Below are positions 14,499-23,506 of a stretch of DNA of 64,000 bases, one piece after another. The notes beneath the pieces are model-generated. The model was given only the letters and a program-made list of their open reading frames with translations. It had not been told where the DNA came from and did not search any database. The DNA comes from Actinacidiphila guanduensis (GTDB lineage: Bacteria > Actinomycetota > Actinomycetes > Streptomycetales > Streptomycetaceae), in assembly GCF_900103985.1 (NCBI RefSeq), contig NZ_FNIE01000019.1, positions 1 through 64,000 on the forward strand, given 5' to 3'. Positions within the stretch are counted from its first letter, which is position 1; each line of letters begins with the position of its first letter. Both the position numbers and the translations under genes were made by a program.

Positions 14499-17339
14499 GT
14501 GTTCACCGGATCGACCAAGCTCCGCCCACCACACCACGGAAGAAGTCCCCGCTCCCTGCTGGTGTCCGCCACCGCGGCCGTCGCCTGCGCGGCCGCGGCC
14601 CTGCTCACCGCGGGCGGCCCGGCCGCGGTGCCGGCCGCGGCGGCCACCGCGCACGTCTACTACGTCTCGACCACCGGCAGCGACACCAACAGCGGCACCG
14701 CGACGACGAGCCCGCTGCGCACCGTCCAGAAGTGCGCGGACCTCGCACAGGCCGGCGACACCTGCTCGATCATGGGCGGCACCTACCACGAGACCGTCAC
14801 CCCCGCGCACTCCGGGGCAGCCGGCGCGCCGATCAGTTTCACCCCCTACGGCGGGCAGCACGTCGTCATCGACGGCGCCGACCAGGTGGCCGGATGGAGC
14901 CAGGTCTCCGCCGCGGACCTCGCCGGCCTCACCGCCGCCGACCCGCGCCTGTCCGGTTCGCCGTTCGCCGGCGCGGTCGGCAGCGGCGCCATGTACGAGG
15001 CGTCCGTGGCGGTGAACCCCGCGCTCGCCGGCAACCAGCTCTTCTACGACGGGACGTCGGCCAACCAGGCGCAGTGGCCCGATCCGGGCGTGGACCCGCT
15101 CACCCCGACGATCGAGTACGCGGGCGCCGGAACCACCGCGACCTCCATCGCCGACCCGGCGCTGACCCAGGCGGCCGGCTACTGGACCGGGGCGAAGGCG
15201 TACACCTCGCACTGGTACGACGTGCAGACCACCGCCGTGACCTCCTCCGCGCCCGGCTCCGTCACCCTCGCGGCGAGCCCCAACCTGGGCCTGGAATCCG
15301 GCAACCAGGTCCGCTACTTCCTCTTCGGCACCCTGGAGACCTTCTCCCACGCCGGGCAGTGGTACTACGACAAGACCGCGCAGAAGCTCTACCTCTGGTC
15401 TCCGGACGGCAGCTCGCCGGCCGCGCACACGGTGGAGGTCAAGCAGCGCACGTACGCCTTCGACCTCGGCGCGGTCAGCCACATCGCGATCAACGCGCTG
15501 ACCCTCCAAGGCGCCACGGTCACCACCGGCGACAGCAGCACGGACGTGGTGCTCACCCACCTCGACGCCGAGTACCCCTCGGTCTTCGACACCGCCGCCA
15601 CGTACACCCAGGGCGGCAAGGACACCGGCATCATCCTGCGCGGCACCGGCAACGCGCTGCGGGACAGCACCATCGCGCACAGCTCGGGCAACGGCGTGGC
15701 CCTGCTCGGCAGCGGCAACCTCGTCTCGGGCTCGGTGATCCACGACGTGGACACCATGGGCACCTACACCGCAGGCGTCAACGTCGAAGGGGACGGCCAG
15801 ACCGTCACCCGCAACACCATCTACCGCACGGGCCGTTCGGGCATCCTCGTCGACTGGCACGAGCTGACCCCCGACACCACCGCCTCCGACGAGCGGTTCT
15901 CCTACAACGACATCTCCGGATACGCCCGGCTGAGCGTCGACACCGGCGCGATCTACGCGGGCGTGAACCTGACCCTGCCGGGCAGCTCCATCGACCACAA
16001 CTGGGTGCACGACGCGACCCCGCTGCCCCTGGTGAAGACGTACGCGCTTGCCGGGATCTACCTGGACGGCTCCACCGGCGGCGGCGAGGTCTACGACAAC
16101 GTCGGCTGGAACCAGAGCTTCGGCAACGTCTTCATGAACACCCACGGCCTGGGGACCAAGGTCTACGACAACGACGGCGGCGTGCAGTTGTACTCCGGCG
16201 CCTACGACGCCGGCACCGAGATCGAGAACAACATCGGCGCCGATCTCGCGGACGTCGACTCCGGCGGCGTGCTGATCGGCCACAACCTGCCCTCCGCCGC
16301 CGACCCGCGCTACGCGGACCCGGCCCCCGGCGGCACCGACTACCGCCTGCAGGCCGGCTCCCCTGCCCGCAACGCCGGCGCGATGGTGCCCGGTGTCACC
16401 ATCAACTACACCGACCCCCAACCCTCCATCGGCGCCTACCAGTACGGGGCGCCCTACTGGACCGCGGGCGCGTCCGGGACGGTCCCGGCCGGCCTGCTCT
16501 ACGCCACCGCGGGCACCGGCAGCTACACCGTGCCCGTCGGCGGGTCCGAGGCGGTGCCGCTGAACGCCACCATGAGCGACGGGACCACCGTCGACGTGGC
16601 GGCGAGCAACGCCGTGTACGACGTCGCCGACCCCGCCACCGCGTCCGTCGACGCCGACGGCACCGTGCACGGGCTCGCCGCCGGCACCACCGTCGTCACC
16701 GTGCAGGCCGTCTACCAGGGACAGGTGGCGAACGGCAGGTACACCGTGACGGTGCCCCCCGCCGGCACCTCGCTCCCCGCCGGGTACAGCCTCACCAACC
16801 TCGGCACCGACCTCTACGGCGGCGCGGCGGGCGGTTACGCCACGCAGGACGCTTCGGGGCACGGCACCATCGCCACCACCGGCTACAACATCTGGAGCAC
16901 CACCGACAGCGGCAGCTTCCTGCACACGCAGGTGTCCGGCGCGGGCGACGTGACGGCGACCGTCACCATCACCGCGCAGTCCGCGCCGCCCTGCGGTGTC
17001 GGGCTGATGATCCGCGACGGAAGTGCCGCGAACGCCAAGGAGGTCAGCTTCCGCTCGCAGGACGGCGGGTTGCGGCTGGTCTACCGCAACGAGTCCACGC
17101 TGCCGAACACCGGCTACCTGACCACGGCGAAACCCGTGATCTCGCTGCCGGTGCAGCTGAAGCTCGTCAAGTCCGGCTCGACCTTCACCGCCTCCTACAA
17201 CACCGGCGGCGGCTGGACCGCGATGGGCACCACGACCGCGTCCATGGGCACCGACCTCCAGGTCGGCCTGGGCATCTACTCCGGCGCGTACGCCGGGACC
17301 TCGGCGTCCTTCGGCGACCTCGCCGTCTCCGCGGCCTGA
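14499..17339 (+). CDS. Secreted right-handed beta-helix protein with Ig-like and ConA-like C-terminus
   Basis: A 946-residue protein. Residues 1-50 are a signal peptide (ATAAVACAAAALLTAG, cleavage near AAA-TAHVYY). Residues 52-650 form a parallel beta-helix that begins YYVSTTGSDTNSGTATTSPL and MGGTYHETVTPA, with repeated N-G-V/S-G-I rungs (GIILRGTGNALRDSTIAHSS), the fold of pectate lyases and GH141-type enzymes. Residues 670-750 resemble a BIG2-type Ig-like domain (VSVD-DGTVHGLAAGTTVVTV), and 760-946 a DUF1349-like lectin domain (ATVTITAQSAPPCGVGLMIR). GTG 14499 follows GGGAGAG. It probably acts outside the cell on the polysaccharide whose products the transporter imports. Substrate and catalytic residues are not identified. 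Confidence 0.82.
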   Translation: MFTGSTKLRPPHHGRSPRSLLVSATAAVACAAAALLTAGGPAAVPAAAATAHVYYVSTTGSDTNSGTATTSPLRTVQKCADLAQAGDTCSIMGGTYHETVTPAHSGAAGAPISFTPYGGQHVVIDGADQVAGWSQVSAADLAGLTAADPRLSGSPFAGAVGSGAMYEASVAVNPALAGNQLFYDGTSANQAQWPDPGVDPLTPTIEYAGAGTTATSIADPALTQAAGYWTGAKAYTSHWYDVQTTAVTSSAPGSVTLAASPNLGLESGNQVRYFLFGTLETFSHAGQWYYDKTAQKLYLWSPDGSSPAAHTVEVKQRTYAFDLGAVSHIAINALTLQGATVTTGDSSTDVVLTHLDAEYPSVFDTAATYTQGGKDTGIILRGTGNALRDSTIAHSSGNGVALLGSGNLVSGSVIHDVDTMGTYTAGVNVEGDGQTVTRNTIYRTGRSGILVDWHELTPDTTASDERFSYNDISGYARLSVDTGAIYAGVNLTLPGSSIDHNWVHDATPLPLVKTYALAGIYLDGSTGGGEVYDNVGWNQSFGNVFMNTHGLGTKVYDNDGGVQLYSGAYDAGTEIENNIGADLADVDSGGVLIGHNLPSAADPRYADPAPGGTDYRLQAGSPARNAGAMVPGVTINYTDPQPSIGAYQYGAPYWTAGASGTVPAGLLYATAGTGSYTVPVGGSEAVPLNATMSDGTTVDVAASNAVYDVADPATASVDADGTVHGLAAGTTVVTVQAVYQGQVANGRYTVTVPPAGTSLPAGYSLTNLGTDLYGGAAGGYATQDASGHGTIATTGYNIWSTTDSGSFLHTQVSGAGDVTATVTITAQSAPPCGVGLMIRDGSAANAKEVSFRSQDGGLRLVYRNESTLPNTGYLTTAKPVISLPVQLKLVKSGSTFTASYNTGGGWTAMGTTTASMGTDLQVGLGIYSGAYAGTSASFGDLAVSAA

Positions 17340-17351
17340 GCACCCCCTTCC

Positions 17352-17385
17352 GTGTGCCGGGTGCGCCCCCGCGCGGCCGGCACAC
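17352..17385 (+). terminator. Intercistronic hairpin after the beta-helix gene
   Basis: GTGTGCCGG (17352-17360) pairs perfectly with CCGGCACAC (17377-17385) around a 16-nt GC-rich loop, 12 nt after the beta-helix stop and 50 nt before the next start. There is no U-tract; it may be a partial terminator or an mRNA-stabilising element. Confidence 0.55.
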
Positions 17386-17435
17386 GGCAGCACCGCCCTC
17401 CCTTTCGCGCACGTTCCGGAGAGGACCCCGCCGCC

Positions 17436-19562
17436 ATGACGCGCCCGCCCGCACCCGACCACGACGCGTCGCCCTTCACCGGCTGGACCCGCGGCCACTG
17501 GACGGCGGCCGCGGACCGGCTCCTTTCCGGGGTGCGCCCCTACACCTCCGAGGGGAACGCCCTGATCGACCTGCCGGGCAGCCACCCCAGCGGGTCCGGC
17601 CGCTGGTGCGACGGACTCGAAGGCTTCGCCCGGACCTTCCTGCTCGCGGCGTTCCGGCTGGGCGGCGAGCAACCGGTCCCGCACGGCCCCCTGGCACATC
17701 TGGCCGACTTCTACGCGCGCGGCCTGGCGCACGGCACCGACCCCCGCGCGGCGGACCGCTGGCCCACCCTGCGGGAGAAGGGCCAGGCGAAGGTCGAGTG
17801 CGCGTCGATCGCGCTCGCCCTGCACCTGACCCGCGGCTGGATCTGGGACCGGCTGCCCGACGACGTGCGCGCCAGAACCGTGGAGTGGATGTCCGCGATG
17901 GTCGGCGCGGACACCCCCGCCAACAACTGGGTCTGGTTCCGCTGCGTCACCGAGGCGTTCCTGCGCTCGGTCGGCGGACCCTGGAGCCGGGCCGACATCG
18001 AGGACGGCATCGCGCGTTCGGAGTCCTGGTACGTCGGCGACGGCTGGTACTCCGACGGCGACTTCGGCCACGGGCTGCGGAACTTCGACCACTACAACGG
18101 CTGGGCGATGCTGTTCTACCCGCTGTGGTACTGCCTGATCTCGGGTGCGGACGCCGAGCCCGGATTGCGCGAGCGCCACGCCGGCCGGCTCGGCCGCTAT
18201 CTCGCCGATGCCCAGTACCTGGTGGGCGGCGACGGCGCCCCGCTCTTCCACGGGCGCTCCCTCACCTACCGCTTCGCGGCCCTCGCCCCCTTCTGGACCG
18301 GCGCCGTCTTCGACGCCACCCCCCTCGCCCCGGGGCTGACCCGGCGGATCGGCAGCGGCATGCTGCGGCACTTCCTGGACTCCGGCGCACTCGACGGGCA
18401 CGGCCTGCTGCCGCTGGGCTGGCACGGCTCCTTCCCCGAGATCCGCCAGCCGTACTCGGGGGCGGGCTCGCCGTACTGGGCGAGCAAGGGTTTCGCGGGG
18501 CTGCTGCTCCCCGCCGGCCACCCGGTGTGGACCGCCGTCGAGCAGCCGCTGCCGATCGAACGCGCCGACGTGCAGGCCACGTTGACGGCGCCCGGCTGGC
18601 TGGTGTCGGGCACCCGCGGCGACGGGGTGGTGCGGGTCGTCAACCACGGCGGCGACCACGCGGCGCCCGGCCAGACCGAGTACGACGAACCCTGCTACGA
18701 CCGGTACGCCTACTCGACCGCGTGCGGCCCGGACCTGGGCGAGCCGGACCCAGCCGCGCCGCTGGACTCGCATGTGGCGCTGGTCGCCCCCGACGGCCGC
18801 GCCTCGATCCGCCGCCCGTACCAGCGCCTCTTCCTGCGCGGCCGGGTGGGCGTCTCCCGCCACCGGGCCCACTGGCCCGAGGAGCCGGCCCGGTACGGCG
18901 GCACGCCGCGTACCCGGCTCGGGCCCGTGCTGACCACCGCGTCGGTGCTGCGCGGGGCGGTGGAGGTGCGCATCGTGCGGGTCGACGCGCCGGAGGCCCG
19001 TACCGAGGAGCCCTACCCGGTGGACGATCCGCAGGCGCGGCCCCCTGCCCATCCCGGGCCGTGGCGGCTGCGCATCGGCGGAGCCGCACTCGCCGCCGGG
19101 TGGCCGGACGCCCTCGTCACCGAGACCACCGCCGATCTGGCCCGCGTCACCGCGCCGGACCGCGGCCTGGCCGGCTCCGTGCGGCTGCTGACCGGCGCCG
19201 GAACGTACGGCACGACCCGGCGCCGCGGGGCCAACGCCTTCGGCACGTGGTCGGCCTGCCCCTGGGTGGAGACGACCGCCGAGGTCGCGAGCGGCGACAT
19301 CCACGCGGCCGCCGTCGTTCTCGGCCGGCCGGATGAACCGGTGGCGCAGGTGCGGATCGCGGTGCGCCGCGGCGGCTCCGGCGAGCCCGACAGCCACGGC
19401 GGCCGCGGGGACCACAAAGGCTCCAGCGGCGCTGACTGCCCCGACGACCCGGGCGGCTCCGGCGATGTCGTCACGGTGATCTGGCCGGACGGCGAGTGCG
19501 ACCTGGTGCCCCTGGACCCCGTCCCGGACGCCCGCACCACCCCGCCGGGCCTGCGCGCGTAG
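17436..19562 (+). CDS. DUF2264-type protein (GH154-like glycan enzyme)
   Basis: A 708-residue protein without a signal peptide. The N-terminal two thirds match the DUF2264 pattern: SGRWCDGLEGFARTFLLAAF, REKGQAKVECASIALALHL, NNWVWFRCVTEAFLRSVGG, GWYSDGDFGHGLRNFDHYNG and SPYWASKGFAGLLLPAGHP. This is an (alpha/alpha)6-toroid family that CAZy groups as GH154 (uronic-acid glycosidases, from memory). The C-terminal part is a beta domain ending in WPDGECDLVPL; a Gly/Asp/Ser-rich insert near residues 650-685 is probably disordered. ATG 17436 follows GGAGAGG. Its place between the beta-helix protein and an esterase supports a role in trimming acidic oligosaccharides. Confidence 0.82.
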   Translation: MTRPPAPDHDASPFTGWTRGHWTAAADRLLSGVRPYTSEGNALIDLPGSHPSGSGRWCDGLEGFARTFLLAAFRLGGEQPVPHGPLAHLADFYARGLAHGTDPRAADRWPTLREKGQAKVECASIALALHLTRGWIWDRLPDDVRARTVEWMSAMVGADTPANNWVWFRCVTEAFLRSVGGPWSRADIEDGIARSESWYVGDGWYSDGDFGHGLRNFDHYNGWAMLFYPLWYCLISGADAEPGLRERHAGRLGRYLADAQYLVGGDGAPLFHGRSLTYRFAALAPFWTGAVFDATPLAPGLTRRIGSGMLRHFLDSGALDGHGLLPLGWHGSFPEIRQPYSGAGSPYWASKGFAGLLLPAGHPVWTAVEQPLPIERADVQATLTAPGWLVSGTRGDGVVRVVNHGGDHAAPGQTEYDEPCYDRYAYSTACGPDLGEPDPAAPLDSHVALVAPDGRASIRRPYQRLFLRGRVGVSRHRAHWPEEPARYGGTPRTRLGPVLTTASVLRGAVEVRIVRVDAPEARTEEPYPVDDPQARPPAHPGPWRLRIGGAALAAGWPDALVTETTADLARVTAPDRGLAGSVRLLTGAGTYGTTRRRGANAFGTWSACPWVETTAEVASGDIHAAAVVLGRPDEPVAQVRIAVRRGGSGEPDSHGGRGDHKGSSGADCPDDPGGSGDVVTVIWPDGECDLVPLDPVPDARTTPPGLRA

Positions 19563-19634
19563 CTCCAACCGCCCCTTCCGAACCACCGGAACCGACAGCG
19601 GCCCCAAGCCCCCTCCTGATGGGAACCCACCACC

Positions 19635-20648
19635 GTGGCACAGTTCGACCTGCCTCTGACCGAGCTCCAGGACTACCGCTCGAAGCTGGAACAGCCCCCG
19701 GACTTCGAGGAGTTCTGGACCAGGACGCTCGCCGGGGCCGACTCCTTCCCGCTCGCCCCGCAGTTCTCCCCCTACGACGCGGCGCTGCCCAACGTCGCCG
19801 CGTACGACGTGCGCTTCTCGGGCTTCGGCGGCGACGCCGTGCACGCCTGGCTGCTCGTTCCCCGTGCGGCCGCCGGCCCGGTGCCGTGCGTGGTGCAGTA
19901 CCTCGGGTACGGCAGCGGCCGCGGCTACCCGCACGACCACACCCTGTGGGCGGCCGCGGGCTGGGCGGTGCTGGTCATGGACACCCGGGGGGTCAGCGGC
20001 GTGAACGGCTCCCCCGGCTCGACGGCCGACCCGCACGGCACGTCGGGACCGCAGGTCCCGGGGTTCGTGACCCGCGGCATCCACGACCCCGAACAGTATT
20101 ACTACCGGCGGGTCTTCACCGACGCCGTACGGGCCGTGCGGGCGGCCGCCGCGGCGCCGGGGGTCGACCCGGACCGCATCGTGGTGGCCGGCGGCAGCCA
20201 GGGCGGTGCCATCGCCCAGGCCGCCGCGGCGCTCCACACCGTGGTCACGCCCCCACCGGGCGCCCCGGTGCCGCTCGCGGCTCTGATCGACGTGCCGTTC
20301 CTCACCCACGTCAGGCGCGCGGTCGAGATCACCGACGCGGAGCCCTACCAGGAGCTGGTGCGCTACCTGTCCACCCGGCGCCACGACGCGGAGCGCGTGT
20401 TCCGGACGCTGGGCTACTTCGACGGCCTCCAGATGGCCCCGTTCGGCCAGGTGCCCGCGCTGTACTCGGTGGCGCTGCGGGACCCGGTGTGCCCGCCGTC
20501 GACGGTCTTCGCGGCCTACCACGCCTGGCCGGGGCCGAAGAGGATCACGGTGTGGCCCTTCAACCAGCACGAGGGCGGCGGCTCCGAGCAGCGGGGCGAG
20601 CAACTGCGGTGGCTGCGCGACCTGCTGCACGACGTAAGCAGGTCCTGA
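19635..20648 (+). CDS. CE7-type acetyl esterase (acetyl xylan esterase/cephalosporin C deacetylase family)
   Basis: A 337-residue cytoplasmic alpha/beta hydrolase. CE7 marks are the N-terminal PPDFEEFWTRTLA, DTRGVSG at 116-122 (RGQ motif, here RGV), the nucleophile elbow GGSQGG (S188), D283 and H312 (QHEGGG), giving a complete triad. The family removes acetyl groups from short xylo- and other oligosaccharides after import. The start is GTG 19635 with only a weak ribosome site, 72 nt after the DUF2264 gene. It is the last gene of the cluster that begins at 9073. The enzyme implies that the imported glycan is O-acetylated. Confidence 0.88.
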   Translation: MAQFDLPLTELQDYRSKLEQPPDFEEFWTRTLAGADSFPLAPQFSPYDAALPNVAAYDVRFSGFGGDAVHAWLLVPRAAAGPVPCVVQYLGYGSGRGYPHDHTLWAAAGWAVLVMDTRGVSGVNGSPGSTADPHGTSGPQVPGFVTRGIHDPEQYYYRRVFTDAVRAVRAAAAAPGVDPDRIVVAGGSQGGAIAQAAAALHTVVTPPPGAPVPLAALIDVPFLTHVRRAVEITDAEPYQELVRYLSTRRHDAERVFRTLGYFDGLQMAPFGQVPALYSVALRDPVCPPSTVFAAYHAWPGPKRITVWPFNQHEGGGSEQRGEQLRWLRDLLHDVSRS

Positions 20649-20690
20649 GGGCGCCCGCGGGCTCCTCCCGGCGCCCCGGACGCCTCCTCG

Positions 20691-21377
20691 TCAACGCGGC
20701 TTCTCCAGCGCGTTGTTGCCGGCCCGACGGTGCCACCAGCGCCGGGAGGCCAGCGCGGCGAGGGCGGCGCCCACGGCGTTCAGCAGCACATCGTCCACCG
20801 AGGAGACGCGGCCCAGCCGCAGGACGTACTGGGCGATCTCGATCAGGGCCGAGAAGGCCGCCGCGAGGGCCAGGACCCGGCGTACGGAGGCCAGTGCCGC
20901 GAACCGCAGCGGCGCGAAGAATCCGAACGCGGCGAACACCAGGAGGTTGCCACCGACTTGGACGGTCGCCGTCGCGGGCCCGCTCGCGAGGACGGCGAAC
21001 AGGTCGTGCAGCGGCACGAGGTTGACCCGCTGGGGCGCGCTGTCGGGCAGCATGGTCATCCACAGCCATGGCAACGTGCCGTAGACGATGGCGACTTCGG
21101 CGAGCGAGTCCCGCCATGCCGAGCGGGTGCCGAGTCGGCGGTGGGCCAGGACCCACACGGCCAGCGCGGCGAGCGGGAGGGCGGCCGCGGTGAGGAGGAC
21201 GACGCCGTCCACGGTGCCGAACAGCACGTGCGCCCCTGCCCGGTGCCGGGGACCCCTCGCCGTGAGCGGCCGCTGTGCGGCGTAGGCGACGGCTGCCACG
21301 GCGAGGAGCGCCATGGCACCGAGCGCGATCATGAGCGTACGGCGGGCGGGTGGCAGCAGCGGGATGTCGTGGTCCAC
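20691..21377 (-). CDS. VanZ-like membrane protein
   Basis: A 228-residue protein with an N-terminal pair of helices and a C-terminal VanZ-like core (NLVPLHDLF, QVGGNLLVFAAFGFFAPLRF, SALIEIAQYVLRLGRVSSVDDVLLNAVGAALA); the SVDD-x3-N pattern is the family hallmark. VanZ relatives are small integral membrane proteins linked to teicoplanin and lipoglycopeptide tolerance in enterococci; in actinomycetes their role is mostly unknown. GTG start at 21377. It is on the same strand as the LysR gene, with 24 nt between them. Confidence 0.85.
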   Translation of the reverse strand: MDHDIPLLPPARRTLMIALGAMALLAVAAVAYAAQRPLTARGPRHRAGAHVLFGTVDGVVLLTAAALPLAALAVWVLAHRRLGTRSAWRDSLAEVAIVYGTLPWLWMTMLPDSAPQRVNLVPLHDLFAVLASGPATATVQVGGNLLVFAAFGFFAPLRFAALASVRRVLALAAAFSALIEIAQYVLRLGRVSSVDDVLLNAVGAALAALASRRWWHRRAGNNALEKPR

Positions 21378-21401
21378 GGCACCACTGAACCGTGACGGGC
21401 G

Positions 21402-22328
21402 TCAAGCGGGCGTAATGGCCGTCCGGAGACCCGGGGTGCTCGCCGGTCTGCGGGCGCGCAGCAGGCTCGTGAGGAGGGTGAGCGCGGGCCAGTCCAGTCG
21501 GCCGCGGCGAGCGGCGGCGAACGCCCGCAGCTCGATGGCGGGTTGGGCGAGGGGGACGATCCGCACCGCGGGGAGGTGGGCCGTTGCCTCGGGGAGCAGG
21601 CTCACGCCGAGGCCCGCGGCGATCATGCCCTGCACGAGGTCGAGGCTGTCGGCCTGGTGGGTGAAGCGCGGGGTGAAGCCGGCCATCGAGGCGAGGGTGC
21701 GGATCACCGTCTCGTCCGCGGTGTTGCGGGAGTTGACGATCCAGTCGTGCTCGGCGTAGTGCGCGAAGACCTCGGTCGCCGGTCCCGTGCGGGTGCCGGG
21801 TCCGGCGGGAACGCCCAGGCTCCAGCGGGCGGTCCACAGCGCGGTGGTGTGCACGGCGGGGTCCTCGGTGGCGGGCGCGAGGTTGTAGTCGTAGGTCAGC
21901 GCGAGGTCGGCGGCGTCCTCGGCCAGCAGCCGCAGTGCCTCTGCGGGTTCGTGCTCGCGGATCAGCACGCGCACCCGCGGGTGGCTCGCGGCCAACTCGG
22001 AGACGACGGGCAGCAGATGGGTGCGGATGGCGGTGGCGAAGCCGGCGACGCGGACGGTGCCGCTCGGCTCGGCCTCCGGGGCGAGGTCGTGCCGCGCGGC
22101 CTCGACGGAGGCGAGGATGCGGACGCCGTGCTCGGCCAGCCGGCGCCCGGCCGGGGTGAGCCGGACCCGCCGCCCGTGCGGCTCGGTCAGCGGCACGCCC
22201 ATCTCGCCGGACAGGGCGGCGATCTGCTGCGAGACGGTGGAGGTGGTCGTGCCGAGCGTGTCGGCCACCGCCCGCATGGATCCCAGGCGGGACAGCTCCA
22301 CCAGCATCCGCAGTCGGCGCGTCTCCAT
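21402..22328 (-). CDS. LysR-family transcriptional regulator
   Basis: A 308-residue regulator with an N-terminal winged HTH (METRRLRMLVELSRLGSMRAV, TTTSTVSQQIAALSGEMGVPL) and a periplasmic-binding-like effector domain from about residue 90 (GTVRVAGFATAIRTHLLPVV, VQGMIAAGLGVSLLP). ATG 22328 has GGAG close upstream. It is divergent from the EamA exporter at 22413; a palindrome CAGGATTCCTG (22341-22351) between them is a likely LysR site. The usual logic is activation of the exporter by a small-molecule co-inducer. Confidence 0.9.
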   Translation of the reverse strand: METRRLRMLVELSRLGSMRAVADTLGTTTSTVSQQIAALSGEMGVPLTEPHGRRVRLTPAGRRLAEHGVRILASVEAARHDLAPEAEPSGTVRVAGFATAIRTHLLPVVSELAASHPRVRVLIREHEPAEALRLLAEDAADLALTYDYNLAPATEDPAVHTTALWTARWSLGVPAGPGTRTGPATEVFAHYAEHDWIVNSRNTADETVIRTLASMAGFTPRFTHQADSLDLVQGMIAAGLGVSLLPEATAHLPAVRIVPLAQPAIELRAFAAARRGRLDWPALTLLTSLLRARRPASTPGLRTAITPA

Positions 22329-22340
22329 CACTCCATTGTC

Positions 22341-22351
22341 CAGGATTCCTG
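22341..22351. promoter_or_regulatory. Putative LysR operator
   Basis: CAGGATTCCTG is a perfect 5-bp inverted repeat around T, lying 13 nt before the LysR start in the 84-bp gap shared with the EamA exporter. Confidence 0.5.
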
Positions 22352-22412
22352 AACGGAATGTTCGCACTCCCCACGTGGACGCGAACGGTTCGCCGGCCTT
22401 CTACTGGGGTCC

Positions 22413-23375
22413 GTGAAGCCTGACACCCCGACCCACCCGTCCTCCGCCCTCCCGCGTGTGCCCCGCCTGCCCGGGAACGCGGCCGGCGCGCTGATGGCGC
22501 TCGGCTCGATGTCCACCGTCCAGCTCGGCCTGGCGCTGTCGGTGCCGCTGGTGGACCGGCTCGGCCCGCTGGGGACGACGGCGCTGCGGGTCGCGTGGGC
22601 GGGGGTGTTCCTGCTGGTCCTGGTGCGGCCGCGGCTGCGGGACTTCGCCGGCCGCGATGTCGCCGCGTGCGCGGTGCTGGGCGCGGTGAGCGCGGGCATG
22701 ATGCTGTTCTTCATGCTGGCGGTGGTGCGGCTGCCGCTGGGCACCGCGAGCGCGCTGGAGTTCCTGGGCCCGCTCGGGGTGTCGCTCGCCGGGCCGGGGC
22801 GCGGCGGCAGGTACTGGACGGCTCTCGCGGCGGGCGGTGTGCTGACCCTGACCCGGCCGTGGCACGGCGGCATCGACGCGAGCGGGGTCGGCTTCGCGCT
22901 GGCCGCCGCCGCGTGCTGGGCTGCGTACATCCTGCTGACGCAGCACGTGGGCGACACGGTCACCGGGTTGAAGGGCCTCGCGCTGTCGATGCCGGTCGCG
23001 GGGGTGGTCACGCTGGTCGTCGCGACTCCGCACGACCTGGGGCGTGTCACCTGGCCGCTGCTGGCGGCGATGCTGGGGCTGGCGGTGCTGAGCGGGGTGC
23101 TGCCGTTCGTGCTGGAGTTCCTGGCGCTGCGCCGGCTGGCGGCGTCCGCGTTCGGGACCCTGATGAGCCTGGAGCCGGCGATCGCGCTGCTGGCGGGGCT
23201 GGTGGTGCTCGGCCAGCGGCCGGGCCTGACGGCGGCGGCCGGGGTCCTGCTGGTGGTGGCCGCGGGGATCGGGGCCACGCGCGGCGGCGACCGCGGGAGC
23301 GAGGACGGCGGGGACACGGTGTCGGCGGCGTCCGAGCTCGACGAGGCTCGGCCCTCGGCCCACCCGGTCCCGTAG
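22413..23375 (+). CDS. EamA/RhtA-type DMT exporter
   Basis: A 320-residue integral membrane protein with about ten helices in two EamA halves (GNAAGALMALGSMSTVQLGL, LRVAWAGVFLLVLVRPRL; second half GVGFALAAAACWAAYILLTQ and SLEPAIALLAGLVVLGQRP). The SLEPA-x-A-x-L-x-G motif is typical of RhtA-like threonine/homoserine or metabolite exporters. GTG start at 22413. It is divergent from, and presumably controlled by, the LysR gene. Confidence 0.9.
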   Translation: MKPDTPTHPSSALPRVPRLPGNAAGALMALGSMSTVQLGLALSVPLVDRLGPLGTTALRVAWAGVFLLVLVRPRLRDFAGRDVAACAVLGAVSAGMMLFFMLAVVRLPLGTASALEFLGPLGVSLAGPGRGGRYWTALAAGGVLTLTRPWHGGIDASGVGFALAAAACWAAYILLTQHVGDTVTGLKGLALSMPVAGVVTLVVATPHDLGRVTWPLLAAMLGLAVLSGVLPFVLEFLALRRLAASAFGTLMSLEPAIALLAGLVVLGQRPGLTAAAGVLLVVAAGIGATRGGDRGSEDGGDTVSAASELDEARPSAHPVP

Positions 23376-23506
23376 CGGCCCGACTCGCCGTGCGGCGCCC
23401 GCGGGTGCGGTTCGGTCCGCGCGGTGGGGTCAGCCCTCTTGATCCGCGGTCCACGTACCGACCGCCGACCGGGACGCACGGGCAGCTCGGGGCCGGCCGC
23501 CGGCGC

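Noticed and set aside
13559-19336. A 1925-codon plus-strand frame across several genes
   Set aside because: Arg/Pro/Ala-rich out-of-frame reading of three well-supported genes with their own ribosome sites.
12522-20630. A very long minus-strand open frame (about 2700 codons) antisense to the glycan operon
   Set aside because: Its translation is Gly/Arg/Val-rich with no domains, and the opposite strand has a full set of recognisable proteins; long antisense frames are expected at 73% GC.
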